Under the pieces are notes generated by a model. The model was not told the DNA's origin and did no database searches. It saw only the letters and a list, made by a program, of their open reading frames with translations. A program made the translations under genes and the position numbers. Source: an uncultured Clostridium sp. (GTDB lineage Bacteria; Bacillota; Clostridia; Lachnospirales; Lachnospiraceae). Taken from it: a stretch of DNA of 35,748 bases. Positions within the stretch are counted from its first letter, which is position 1, and each line of letters begins with the position of its first letter. This document shows, one piece after another, positions 27,733 to 35,748 of the stretch. The stretch is taken from the NCBI GenBank assembly GCA_945917985.1, contig CAMEIH010000027.1, forward strand, positions 1-35,748, given 5' to 3'.

Positions 27733-28923
27733 TTAATAAAAGATGTGTCCTCCGATCTGAATTCCCGTAAGACCTTCTATGGGCGTTCTGAAGAACAGGC
27801 AATCGCCTACGGTGGTTGCTCCCGCCATCGCTTCATCCGCCGCTTTATAGCAGGCCGGTGTTGCATGATTTTCCGCCAGCGCAAGTGCAAGACGTCCGCT
27901 CGCCACCGGAGAAAACTGCTTGTTCTGATAAATGACTCCGACCACCGTATCCGGGAACACGGCACTCTTCACGCGGTTGATGACAACAGCTCCCACTGCT
28001 ACCTGACCGGAATAAGGCTGGTTGCCCGCCTCGCAGTAAATCAGATTGGCAAGAAGATATCTGTCCCCGTCCGCAAAAGTGATTTCGGAGATATCTCTCC
28101 ATGTGGACTGCGCAGCCAGCTGGGACAGTCTTCTCTCTTCCTCCAGCTGCTTCTGGAGCTGTGCAATATTGTTCTTCTGTTCTTCCAGCTGCTTTTCATA
28201 AGCCAGCATCTCCTGCTCCGTCTCCGAAATCTGATGCTGATAGTCGGAGATCTGCCCGGAGGTCTGACTTACCAGTCCCGCCACGCGGCTCTGCTCTGCC
28301 TCCACCTTGGTTTTCAGGTCATCCAGATCTTTCTTTTCCGATTCCAGTCTCGCTTCCTTGTCCTCAATGGAAGCTCTTGTCTCCTGATATTCCGTAAGCT
28401 GCTTTCTGTCATAGGCAGACAATTGTTCAATATAATCATTGCGGTTCAAAAGATCTGAGAAATTAGCCGAGCCAAAAAACATTTCAAGCAAAACATAGTC
28501 ACGTTTTTCATACATGAACTGTATCCGCTTTTTCATCGCCTCATACTGTTCTTCTTCCACCTGTTTTGCTTCTTCAAGCTCCCTACCGGTCTGTTCAATT
28601 TCGGCTTCCTTATCCTCAATTTTCTGTTCCAGATCTGCCAGATTGTTGCTGACCTCGGTAAGGTCATTGTTCAGACTGTTCAGTTGACCCTTGAGCCCTT
28701 CTGTCGTATTCTGAAGACCCGTCAATTCTTCCTTCGTAGAGTCAATGGCCTCTTCCGTTTTCTCTTTTTCTTCTTTCGCCTGATTCAGCTTTTCTTCCGT
28801 ATCTTTTATATCCGCATAAACAGTTGTGGGAACGGCGCATGCAAGCAAGGCAACCGCCGTAAGTACGGCAATCCACTGCTTTCCTGCTCGCTTCAAACGT
28901 CTCACCGCCTTATCTGTCTTCAA
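27733..28923 (-). CDS. Secreted SleB-like cell wall hydrolase with coiled-coil N-terminus
   Basis: 396 residues. Signal peptide (AVLTAVALLACAVPTTVYA, about 19-37), then 200 residues of coiled coil of the PcsB/CwlO type (EKLNQAKEEKEKTEEAID and similar), then a SleB/Hydrolase_2 domain from about 285: LLANLIYCEAGNQPYSGQVA with the catalytic Glu and VGAVVINRVKS, ending IGGHIFY. It probably cuts peptidoglycan. Translation seems to start at TTG directly after the upp stop codon, so translation is coupled; a GTG seven codons in is possible. Last gene of the cwlD-sua5-rpiB-upp group. Confidence 0.9.
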   Translation of the reverse strand: MKTDKAVRRLKRAGKQWIAVLTAVALLACAVPTTVYADIKDTEEKLNQAKEEKEKTEEAIDSTKEELTGLQNTTEGLKGQLNSLNNDLTEVSNNLADLEQKIEDKEAEIEQTGRELEEAKQVEEEQYEAMKKRIQFMYEKRDYVLLEMFFGSANFSDLLNRNDYIEQLSAYDRKQLTEYQETRASIEDKEARLESEKKDLDDLKTKVEAEQSRVAGLVSQTSGQISDYQHQISETEQEMLAYEKQLEEQKNNIAQLQKQLEEERRLSQLAAQSTWRDISEITFADGDRYLLANLIYCEAGNQPYSGQVAVGAVVINRVKSAVFPDTVVGVIYQNKQFSPVASGRLALALAENHATPACYKAADEAMAGATTVGDCLFFRTPIEGLTGIQIGGHIFY

Positions 28924-29553
28924 TTACTTGGTACCAAAGATCCTGTCCCCGGCATCTCCGAGTCCCGGCACAATATAACCGTGATCATTCAGTTTCTCAT
29001 CCAATGCACCGATATAAATATCCACATCCGGATGCGCCTCCTGCATTGCCTTTACTCCCTCAGGCGCAGCAATGATACACATAAAATGAATGTTCTTACA
29101 TCCTTTCTCCTTCAGCATCTGAATCGCTGCCACGGAGGAACCACCGGTAGCCAGCATGGGATCTACCACAAAAATTTCTCTCTCTGCACAGTCTGCAGGT
29201 AATTTACAATAATACTCCACAGGTTTTAAGGTTTCGGGGTCACGGTAAAGACCAATGTGTCCCACCTTTGCGGCAGGGATAAGAGTAAGCATACCGTCCA
29301 CCATACCCAGTCCCGCACGGAGAATAGGTACTACTGCCATCTTCTTTCCCTTTAGCTCTTTCACTGTAGTCTCACAGATAGGAGTCTGGATTTTTACCTC
29401 CGAAAGCTGCAGATCTCTTGTCGCTTCATAACAGATCAGCATGGCGATCTCGCTTACCGTTTTTCTGAAATCCTTTGTTCCCGTGTCAGTCCTTCTGATA
29501 TAACCGATTTTGTGCTGGATCAGCGGGTGATCCATAATAACTGTTCTTGCCAT
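28924..29553 (-). CDS. upp: Uracil phosphoribosyltransferase
   Basis: Converts uracil and PRPP to UMP in pyrimidine salvage. 209 residues, ordinary length. [20 protein letters not shown] at the start, PRPP-binding loop [13 protein letters not shown], and uracil-binding end [16 protein letters not shown]. Tightly placed between rpiB (19 bases) and the wall hydrolase. Confidence 0.98.
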   Translation of the reverse strand: MARTVIMDHPLIQHKIGYIRRTDTGTKDFRKTVSEIAMLICYEATRDLQLSEVKIQTPICETTVKELKGKKMAVVPILRAGLGMVDGMLTLIPAAKVGHIGLYRDPETLKPVEYYCKLPADCAEREIFVVDPMLATGGSSVAAIQMLKEKGCKNIHFMCIIAAPEGVKAMQEAHPDVDIYIGALDEKLNDHGYIVPGLGDAGDRIFGTK

Positions 29554-29572
29554 TTTTTCTACCTCCGTACTT

Positions 29573-30004
29573 TTATTTTTCTATCTTTGAAATTCTTCTG
29601 ATATGATTTTCTCCCTGTGAAAATTCCGTATCCAAAAAAGTATCCACAATTTCCAAGGCGAGATTTTTCCCTGTGATGCCGCCACCAAGCGCCAGCATAT
29701 TGGCATCATTGTGAAGTCTTGTCATTTTGGCCAGATAAGGATCCGTGCAAAAAGCACAGCGAACGCCTTTCACTTTGTTTGCCGCAATAGAAATGCCGAT
29801 TCCGGTCGTACAGACAACAATTCCTCTGTCACAGGTACCATCCGCAACTGCCTCCGCAGCCGCTTTTCCGAAATCCGGATAATCACAGGAGCTCTTGCCA
29901 AAGCACCCAAAATCCTTCACTTCCAAGCCTCTTTCCTTTAAATGCTCCATGACCTGCATCTTCAGATCGTATCCGCCATGGTCACTTCCAAGTGCTATCA
30001 TCAC
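29573..30004 (-). CDS. rpiB: Ribose-5-phosphate isomerase B
   Basis: Interconverts ribose 5-phosphate and ribulose 5-phosphate. 143 residues; [13 protein letters not shown] at the start, active-site Cys in [11 protein letters not shown], and the phosphate-binding [13 protein letters not shown]. The neighbourhood upp-rpiB-sua5 is common in clostridia. Confidence 0.97.
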   Translation of the reverse strand: MMIALGSDHGGYDLKMQVMEHLKERGLEVKDFGCFGKSSCDYPDFGKAAAEAVADGTCDRGIVVCTTGIGISIAANKVKGVRCAFCTDPYLAKMTRLHNDANMLALGGGITGKNLALEIVDTFLDTEFSQGENHIRRISKIEK

Positions 30005-30025
30005 ACTTTCCTCCTTATATGTTCT

Positions 30026-31093
30026 CTATTTTTTATCAGGGGAAGTTACGCGTACCACCTGATGTCCTGCTGCCTTCAAAAGCCTGTTCATAATAGCTTG
30101 TCCGATTCCCTCATGGGGAAAAGACTCCGCAAACATGATCTGTACCTCATCATCATCAAATTCCCGCAGAATTCTGAAAAGATGTCTGGCGATTTCCTCT
30201 TCATTCTGCCGCTTGCCGGCACTCTTCACATCTCCGCCCAGGTATTCTGCAGCAGTTTCGTCCGTGGCAATCACACCGGTTTTGATTCCTTCTTTTTGAA
30301 GCGTTTCCACCTGATCGTTAATGTATTTCACCACCGCCGAAGGCTCACCTTCCACAATGGTCAGATTTCCCTTGGGAGCATAGTGCCTGTACTTCATCCC
30401 CGGTGCTTTGGGAGCCTGTCCGGAACGATTGTCAATGATCGTTTTGTCAACATCTACCTGACCAATAGCTTCCTTCAGCATTTCCTCGGTGATATAGCCG
30501 GGACGCAGAATCGTGGGCCTGCTTTCCGAAAGATCGATAATCGTAGATTCAAGGCCGATATTGACCTCACCGCCGTCAATAATCATCTCTATCTGTCCGT
30601 CCAGATCCTCGATCACATATTTTGCCACAGTAGGGCTTGGCCTGCCGGAACGATTTGCACTGGGCGCTGCCACATAACCTCCTGCAGCATCAATCAGTGC
30701 TCTTGCCGTCCTATTGGAGGGCATTCTCACCGCCACCGTATCAAGTCCTCCGGTAGTGGCATAAGGAACCACATCTGACTTGTTAAAGATCATGGTGAGC
30801 GGTCCAGGCCAATACTTTTCGGCCAACAGATAAGCTTCCCTCGGTATCTCCCTTACGATTTTAGGCAATGCACCCATGTTGGAAATATGCACGATCAGCG
30901 GATTGTCCGAGGGGCGCCCCTTTGCCGCGTATATCCTGGCGGAAGAATTCTCATTCAGGGCATCTCCCCCAAGTCCGTAAACCGTTTCCGTGGGAAAGGC
31001 TACCAGACCGCCTTTTTTCAAAATTTCACCGGCCTCTCTGATGGCCTCTGTATCTATATTATTTTCGTCTATTTTCAGGATTTTGGTATTCAT
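30026..31093 (-). CDS. Threonylcarbamoyl-AMP synthase (Sua5/YwlC type)
   Basis: First enzyme of t6A37 tRNA modification: makes L-threonylcarbamoyladenylate from threonine, bicarbonate and ATP. The 355 residues contain the YrdC domain (GGLVAFPTETVYGLGGDALN, KGRPSDNPLIVHI, SANRSGRPSPTV) and the extra C-terminal Sua5 domain (about 230-350), joined by GQAPKAPGMKYRHYAPKGNL. Full-length Sua5 rather than the short TsaC. Operon member downstream of the amidase gene. Confidence 0.96.
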   Translation of the reverse strand: MNTKILKIDENNIDTEAIREAGEILKKGGLVAFPTETVYGLGGDALNENSSARIYAAKGRPSDNPLIVHISNMGALPKIVREIPREAYLLAEKYWPGPLTMIFNKSDVVPYATTGGLDTVAVRMPSNRTARALIDAAGGYVAAPSANRSGRPSPTVAKYVIEDLDGQIEMIIDGGEVNIGLESTIIDLSESRPTILRPGYITEEMLKEAIGQVDVDKTIIDNRSGQAPKAPGMKYRHYAPKGNLTIVEGEPSAVVKYINDQVETLQKEGIKTGVIATDETAAEYLGGDVKSAGKRQNEEEIARHLFRILREFDDDEVQIMFAESFPHEGIGQAIMNRLLKAAGHQVVRVTSPDKK

Positions 31094-31146
31094 ATATTTT
31101 CCTTCTTTATTACCAAGTATACTCTATCACATTTTTTTCTGTTTGA

Positions 31147-31887
31147 CTAGTAATGCATATTGATATATTTCATGACACCCATATGAATATTCCATGCCAG
31201 TTTCTCCTGATAATAGGGTGTCACCAGTTTCTCAGCCTCCGCCCTGTTGGAAAGAAAGCCGCACTCCACGATCACAATGGTTCTCTTTGTCTTTTTCAGA
31301 AGGTAATAGCTGTCATTCCCTTTTGCCTGGCGATTATTTTCCATATCCAGAAAACGGAGTTGTTCCTGCAGCAGTTCTGCCAGTTCTCTACTCTTCTCAC
31401 TGGTCTGATAAAAAAAGACCTGGGCTCCTTTCACATATTCCTCATGGTAGCTGTTCTGATGAATGCTCACAACGAGCACCGGATCAGCTTCCTCGATAAT
31501 GGCAAGACGCCGCTTCATGTCCTGGACCTTTTTGTTGGATGCCCCTTCATCATAAAGACCATTTTCATCCTCCCTTGTCATGACCACCTTAATATCCTCC
31601 GCCTCCAGAAACTTTTGCAGCATTCCGGCAATCTGCAGATTGATATCTTTTTCCAATGCATTGTTGACACCCACTTTCCCGGGATCGGATCCTCCATGTC
31701 CCGCATCTATCACCACACAGATCTGTCCCTCCTTGTTTTCTCTTTCCTTCTCCGCTTCCGCCGCCCGTTCTGACAGCACGCTTCCGGAAGAAACGTAAGC
31801 TGCTCCCTCCCTTGCTATAATAAACATGGAAACCAGCAAAATACCGGACATTGCCAGTCTCAAAATTCTGTTTTGGTTCTCCGTCAT
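31147..31887 (-). CDS. N-acetylmuramoyl-L-alanine amidase, CwlD-like
   Basis: Zn-dependent Amidase_3 enzyme, 246 residues. N-terminal membrane segment (about 9-30), then VVIDAGHGGSDPGKVG (first zinc His), an Asp/Glu in EKDINLQIA, SIHQNSY (second His) and VECGFLSN (catalytic Glu). Size and single-domain form match CwlD, which helps make muramic-delta-lactam in the spore cortex; a vegetative role is possible. First gene of the operon with sua5. Confidence 0.88.
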   Translation of the reverse strand: MTENQNRILRLAMSGILLVSMFIIAREGAAYVSSGSVLSERAAEAEKERENKEGQICVVIDAGHGGSDPGKVGVNNALEKDINLQIAGMLQKFLEAEDIKVVMTREDENGLYDEGASNKKVQDMKRRLAIIEEADPVLVVSIHQNSYHEEYVKGAQVFFYQTSEKSRELAELLQEQLRFLDMENNRQAKGNDSYYLLKKTKRTIVIVECGFLSNRAEAEKLVTPYYQEKLAWNIHMGVMKYINMHY

Positions 31888-31927
31888 GGTCTCATTCCAC
31901 CATATGTATTTTCATATTATACATATG

Positions 31928-31959
31928 AAAAAATAGCTGCAGATATAACTCTGCAGCTA
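31928..31959 (-). terminator. Terminator of the GH18 gene
   Basis: Minus strand TAGCTGCAG and CTGCAGCTA with an 8-base loop, followed by six T. Confidence 0.9.
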
Positions 31960-31986
31960 CCTTTATCTTGCACACTTCTCTTCTGT

Positions 31987-33684
31987 TTACTGATTGAGAT
32001 AGGTTTCTATTTCATCCCAGATTTCCGGTTTTTCAAAGCCCAGTCTCCAGGCTGCCACTCCACCGATTCCGTATTTCTCCATGATATTCAGCTTGACCCG
32101 GATCGATTCTTCATCTTCAAGCCATACCTGATACAGCGTATCACCCGATGTATATTCACCATAATTCTGGCATGTCTCCTCATTCCACTCCACATCTATG
32201 TTATGTGCCGCCACATATTCCTCCGCAGTCTCCATTCCCACAGCCTGACTGCTGATGGAGCTGCCGGTAGTCTCCCATATTCTGGTGTAAAAAGGAATGG
32301 CATTGATCACTTTATTTGCAGGAACCTGGCTGACCGTGTCGGCAATACCGTTTTCTACATAATTAATTGAAGCCACACTTCCGGCCTCAGGGCTTCCGGC
32401 ATAATGTTCATCATAGCCCATGATAATCACATAATCTGCCACAATCCCCTGTTCTCTTCTGTCATAATGGTCCGTATAACCGGTGGGAACATAATTGTCC
32501 ACGGACAGGACAATGCCGTTCTTCCTGCAGGAGACGGATAATTCTCTGATAAACTCGATATAATGCTCCCCGCAGTCCATACTGATCTGCTCAAAGTCCA
32601 CATTGATACCGTCAATTCCATACTGCTGCACCTCTGTCACAAGACCGTCAATCAGTTTTCTCCTTGTGGTTGTGGAGGAAAGGATCTGATACATATCAAT
32701 GCTGTCCTTATACTCAATATTTTCTACAAGAGCCCAAACCTCCAGTCCCATGCCGTGAGCTTTTTCCACATAATCCGCGGAGGCAAAACTGGTAAAGTTT
32801 CCTTCATTGTCCGAAAGCTTAAACCAGGTAGGCGATATCACATTCAATCCTTTTGTATTTGCCGTTACACTTTGCAGCGTATCATTTCCGACCGTTCCTG
32901 CCACCACATGCCACCCGAGATTGATCTTATAATCTCTGGTGAGAGATGTATATTCAGGTTCTGTATAATCCGTAACCGGTATGGGCAGTTCACTCCTGAT
33001 ATTGTTAAGACGTTTGTTTTCCACATAACCAATCACGGAGTCTGCAGTCTTCACTTTTGTCCAGGTCTCCATCTGCTCTAAAACAGTTACCTTATCACCC
33101 TTTGCCACATCTGTAAGAATCGGGCTTTTTACGCCGCCCTTCTCCCTTACCTTTGTGTTTTTTTTGATGGAAGCGACCTGCATCTCCTCCCACTGTGTAT
33201 CAATTTGTACACGATTTGGATCCGTAAACACCTCATAGCCAAAATTCGTGTACTGCTTTACATAATCCACTGCCACATAAAGCTTCTCTCCTTCATATCG
33301 GGCAATGGTATATCCCAAATCCTCACTGCCGTCCTCCGTCTCTTTTACGGAGCTTCCGATGACTACCTTCACAATGTCCTCGGGAAGTGTATACAGCAGA
33401 AGGTCCTCATTTCTGTCCATATAAAATCTGTCGTTCAAATATTTGTGAACTGTATCCAAATCCAGATACCAGGTTCCGTCAATCACTCTTGCCCGTTCTT
33501 CCACAATCTCGTTCTGAAGCACGATGGCAGCGTCTTCGGAATCACTGATATGATAATAGGCATTCAGATCGGCCCGTTCCTTGGAATAAGAATATTTTTC
33601 TATGATCTTACTTCCGAAGCTTATGCCTCCTATTATTATAATAAGGGCAATTGCAATCAATATGGGAACTACTTTTTTCTTCAT
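31987..33684 (-). CDS. Membrane-anchored GH18 protein with SH3 domain
   Basis: 565 residues. Signal anchor at 5-25 (VPILIAIALIIIIGGISFG), a stretch resembling copper amine oxidase N-terminal-like domains (about 60-160, with WYLDLDTVHKYLN), a bacterial SH3 domain (about 168-232, NTKVREKGGVKSPILTDVAK), then glycoside hydrolase family 18 from about 250 with DGINVDFEQ, which holds the catalytic DxxDxDxE pattern. Similar proteins are spore germination YaaH-like or wall-acting enzymes. Start ATG follows GGAGG by seven bases. Single gene with its own promoter and terminator. Confidence 0.9.
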   Translation of the reverse strand: MKKKVVPILIAIALIIIIGGISFGSKIIEKYSYSKERADLNAYYHISDSEDAAIVLQNEIVEERARVIDGTWYLDLDTVHKYLNDRFYMDRNEDLLLYTLPEDIVKVVIGSSVKETEDGSEDLGYTIARYEGEKLYVAVDYVKQYTNFGYEVFTDPNRVQIDTQWEEMQVASIKKNTKVREKGGVKSPILTDVAKGDKVTVLEQMETWTKVKTADSVIGYVENKRLNNIRSELPIPVTDYTEPEYTSLTRDYKINLGWHVVAGTVGNDTLQSVTANTKGLNVISPTWFKLSDNEGNFTSFASADYVEKAHGMGLEVWALVENIEYKDSIDMYQILSSTTTRRKLIDGLVTEVQQYGIDGINVDFEQISMDCGEHYIEFIRELSVSCRKNGIVLSVDNYVPTGYTDHYDRREQGIVADYVIIMGYDEHYAGSPEAGSVASINYVENGIADTVSQVPANKVINAIPFYTRIWETTGSSISSQAVGMETAEEYVAAHNIDVEWNEETCQNYGEYTSGDTLYQVWLEDEESIRVKLNIMEKYGIGGVAAWRLGFEKPEIWDEIETYLNQ

Positions 33685-33709
33685 ATATGATATCCTCCAA
33701 TCGCCCTAT

Positions 33710-33737
33710 ATTATAACAAACTATTACTTTATCGTCA
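33710..33737 (-). promoter_or_regulatory. Probable promoter of the GH18 gene
   Basis: Minus strand TATAAT (33710-33715) with TGACGA (33732-33737) 16 bases upstream; the -35 is poor. Confidence 0.45.
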
Positions 33738-33893
33738 TTACAAATTTTGACTTTTTTCACGCCGGTAATTTCTGTCATTTTTTCCGGCAGATGTCTTTTT
33801 TCAGTATGGTGTTTTATGCTTTTTGATCGCTATACGGGGGTTATGCATGCGCTCAGATCTCTTTGACAACCGCCGGAAAAATTTAGCAGGAGG

Positions 33894-34112
33894 CTAATCC
33901 AGAGAAATCCTGTCATATCTGATCTCTTTTATTCTTCCCTCTTTGTCGGTCACATAATCAGGCATATACAGAGTGTCTTCCCTGACGCAATTTTGTTCAA
34001 TGCTTTCAGAAGAAGCCGGTGTACCGTCCATATAGAGTCTGATACCTGCTTCTTCCCATTTTTTCAGTCTCTGTACAAGGGAATCCGAATATTTTTCATT
34101 CATTTCAGCCAT
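33894..34112 (-). CDS. Small conserved hypothetical protein
   Basis: 72 residues from the ATG at 34112 (MAEMNEKYSDSLVQRLKKWE), chosen because GGGAG lies five bases before it. The frame is open to a TTG at 34190 and an ATG at 34142 but without convincing binding sites. The rest reads AGIRLYMDGTPASSESIEQN, then YMPDYVTDKEGRIKEIRYDR. Mixed helix and strand, no domain recognised. Similar small proteins with a DYVTDxxGxIxEIxFDR ending are familiar in Lachnospiraceae. Confidence 0.6.
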   Translation of the reverse strand: MAEMNEKYSDSLVQRLKKWEEAGIRLYMDGTPASSESIEQNCVREDTLYMPDYVTDKEGRIKEIRYDRISLD

Positions 34113-34191
34113 ATTTGCTCCCATCTGTCTTTTCGTTTGCATGTTCCGGTCTTCCAAAAGGAGTCGTGATATGTTTATGCCGAAAAACAAA

Positions 34192-34740
34192 TAAACTCAA
34201 AGACTGATTATAGATTTTTATTCATGACAATAATAAAATAATAGCTGAGATGCCGGACAGGTATCAAAATCAATTACTGCTTAGCGAATTTTCCGTGAAT
34301 TATAACAGTGAAATACTGCCGGTGATTTTTCGCGACAGGCACAATCATTAAGCCTGTAAGACTGCCTTCTTAAAACCAATTCGGAATAAAATGTGTGAAT
34401 GTCACATCACAAAGAATCATATAAAATAAGAAGGAAAGATCGAAGTCGGCTTCACCAACTTCAATTGATTTTATTTGCTTTGAAAAAAATGTAAAATACT
34501 GTATCCCATGCCTCCTCCTGATACATGATTTATCCGGAAGCATCTCATGTGCACATTGTAGTAGTTATTCCCATATTTTTCAAGCAGTTTTATAGTTTTT
34601 TTATATATTTTTCACAAATAATTATATTGTAGCCTCATATAGAAGGAAATTTATTAAATTTTCTTAAACACCTGCCTGTCCTATTGACTAAAATGGGTCC
34701 AAAGTATAAAGTATAGATACATTAAGTTTGTTGTCACCAA
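34192..34740. other. Non-coding region between the small gene and mecA
   Basis: About 550 bases without a convincing gene. A small hairpin GAAGTCGG/CCAACTTC lies at about 34442-34462. Near mecA is TTGACT (34685-34690) with TATAAA- and TATAGA-like sequences 15-24 bases later, so the mecA promoter is probably here, and the sequence GTTGTCACCAACCGGTGGGAC just before mecA is partly symmetrical. Nothing else seen. Confidence 0.5.
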
Positions 34741-34782
34741 CCGGTGGGACAGCAGTATCTTAATAGTAAGGATGTGATAATT

Positions 34783-35577
34783 ATGAAAATAGAAAAAGTA
34801 AATGATCATCAGATTCGATGCACTCTCACCAGAGAAGATCTGGCAGACAGAGAATTAAAATTGAGCGAGCTGGCTTACGGCACCGAAAAAGCGAAAGATC
34901 TGTTTCGCGATATGATGCAGCAGGCCTCTTATGAATTTGGATTTGAAGCAGAGGATATCCCCTTAATGATAGAAGCAATTCCCTTAAACTCTGAATGTAT
35001 TGTTCTCATCATTACCAAGGTGGAGGATCCGGAGGAGCTTGATACCCGTTTCTCCAAATTTGCTCCGTCCGTTCATGAAGACAATGACTCGGCAGAAGAT
35101 GTTCTCGACACGATCACGGAAGGAGCCGACGACGTCCTCGATTTGTTCAAGAAGATCCAGAACCGCCATGCGTCATCTTCCGGCCAGGAAGCAGGCGATA
35201 CGGAACCCTGTGTGGATTCCGGTGCTGCAAGACGTTCCCTCAAGGATGCTTTGCAGAAAAAAATTGCCGAGAGTGCCGAATCCATGGAGCTCACAAAGCT
35301 TTATGCTTTTTCCTCTCTCCACGAGGTAATAAAGCTCTCTCATGTACTTTCCGGTTATTACAACGGAAACAATTCCCTCTACAAGCAGGAGGACGGTTCC
35401 TATATTCTTGTGCTTTCCAAGAGCGGGCACACTCCGGTGGAATTCAACAAAATCTGCAATATTCTTTCTGAATACGGCAGCATGGTGAAATCCGCCACGG
35501 CTTCAGAAGCTTATTTTGAAGAGCATTTTGAGCCCATCATTAAAGACAATGCTCTGCAGTCTTTATCCTCTGTCTAA
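34783..35577 (+). CDS. mecA: Adaptor protein MecA
   Basis: Substrate adaptor for the ClpC protease chaperone. The start at 34783 gives 264 residues, with AAGGA ten bases upstream. The N-terminal domain MKIEKVNDHQIRCTLTREDL (to about 85) binds substrates; an acidic, poorly conserved linker (about 88-150) follows; the C-terminal domain from about 170 (LYAFSSLHEVIKLSHVLSGY, then EYGSMVKSATASEAYFEEH) binds ClpC. Works in competence, sporulation or stress control in relatives. Followed by a strong terminator. Confidence 0.94.
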   Translation: MKIEKVNDHQIRCTLTREDLADRELKLSELAYGTEKAKDLFRDMMQQASYEFGFEAEDIPLMIEAIPLNSECIVLIITKVEDPEELDTRFSKFAPSVHEDNDSAEDVLDTITEGADDVLDLFKKIQNRHASSSGQEAGDTEPCVDSGAARRSLKDALQKKIAESAESMELTKLYAFSSLHEVIKLSHVLSGYYNGNNSLYKQEDGSYILVLSKSGHTPVEFNKICNILSEYGSMVKSATASEAYFEEHFEPIIKDNALQSLSSV

Positions 35578-35610
35578 ATGATACTGGCATTTATTTTGGA
35601 TCAGAAACGG

Positions 35611-35645
35611 CGCACATTTCCTTTCCGGGAAATGTGCGTTTTTTT
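35611..35645 (+). terminator. Terminator of mecA
   Basis: CGCACATTTCC and GGAAATGTGCG form an 11-bp stem with a short loop, followed by seven T. The remaining 100 bases of the window show no gene. Confidence 0.92.
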
Positions 35646-35748
35646 GTGTATTTTCTTATGGAATATCTTGGTTTTTGGAGAATTAAATGATAAAACCTGA
35701 CTTTCAGAATTAAACATTAAAACATGGTGCTAAGCCAAAGATTAAAAC

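Noticed and set aside
29942..30778. A 278-codon plus-strand frame opposite sua5
   Set aside because: Antisense to a well-conserved gene, with no recognisable features.

Overview
The window looks like a chromosomal segment of a spore-forming, Gram-positive clostridium, most likely a Lachnospiraceae member. The reasons are SpoIIID, a CwlD-like cortex amidase, a SleB-type hydrolase, MecA, an F-type ATP synthase operon with two AtpI/AtpZ-like genes, AGGAGG-type ribosome binding sites and the style of the proteins. I cannot name a genus.

Layout. 1-785: 5' part of guaA (minus strand, cut by the window edge). 833-1065: a long imperfect palindrome with a 107-nt core that recurs at 11589-11695. 1114-2767: MATE transporter and spoIIID. 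2824-6854: an accessory, AT-rich looking patch flanked by a 170-bp direct repeat of the spoIIID 5' end (2654-2823 and 6855-7024). It holds an RloA/RloB (AbiL-like) pair, a small mobile-element-type gene, a decayed argS tail, a P-loop kinase-like gene and a RidA-like fragment. 7064-9045: argS with a 250-nt leader holding an arginine-rich leader peptide and an intrinsic terminator. 9106-13904: GH5 lipoprotein glucanase, DnaQ-type exonuclease with a topoisomerase zinc finger, palindrome copy 2, and a chemoreceptor. 13972-19690: queT with a structured leader, an XRE membrane regulator, a large anchored protein with a degenerate C39-like domain, a methyltransferase and a small conserved protein. 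19769-27084: ATP synthase operon (atpZ-like, atpI-like, B, E, F, H, A, G, D, C). 27195-33684: DUF402 protein, then cwlD-sua5-rpiB-upp-sleB-like in one direction, preceded by a GH18 protein. 33894-35645: small hypothetical gene and mecA.

How parts work together. The ATP synthase c subunit carries the residue set of sodium-binding c rings, so the operon is predicted to be Na+-coupled, which fits the two assembly-factor-like genes at its head. The wall genes (GH18, CwlD-like, SleB-like) and SpoIIID point to sporulation. The strongest candidates for undescribed biology are (i) argS control through a peptide MNTLYMNSLRRRERRRKLL, with alternative RNA pairings and a terminator instead of a T-box, and (ii) the palindromic element present twice, whose core is conserved, whose arms differ in sequence but stay self-complementary, and whose arms carry outward promoter-like sequences. 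All statements rest on reading the sequence; no searches or folding were run.
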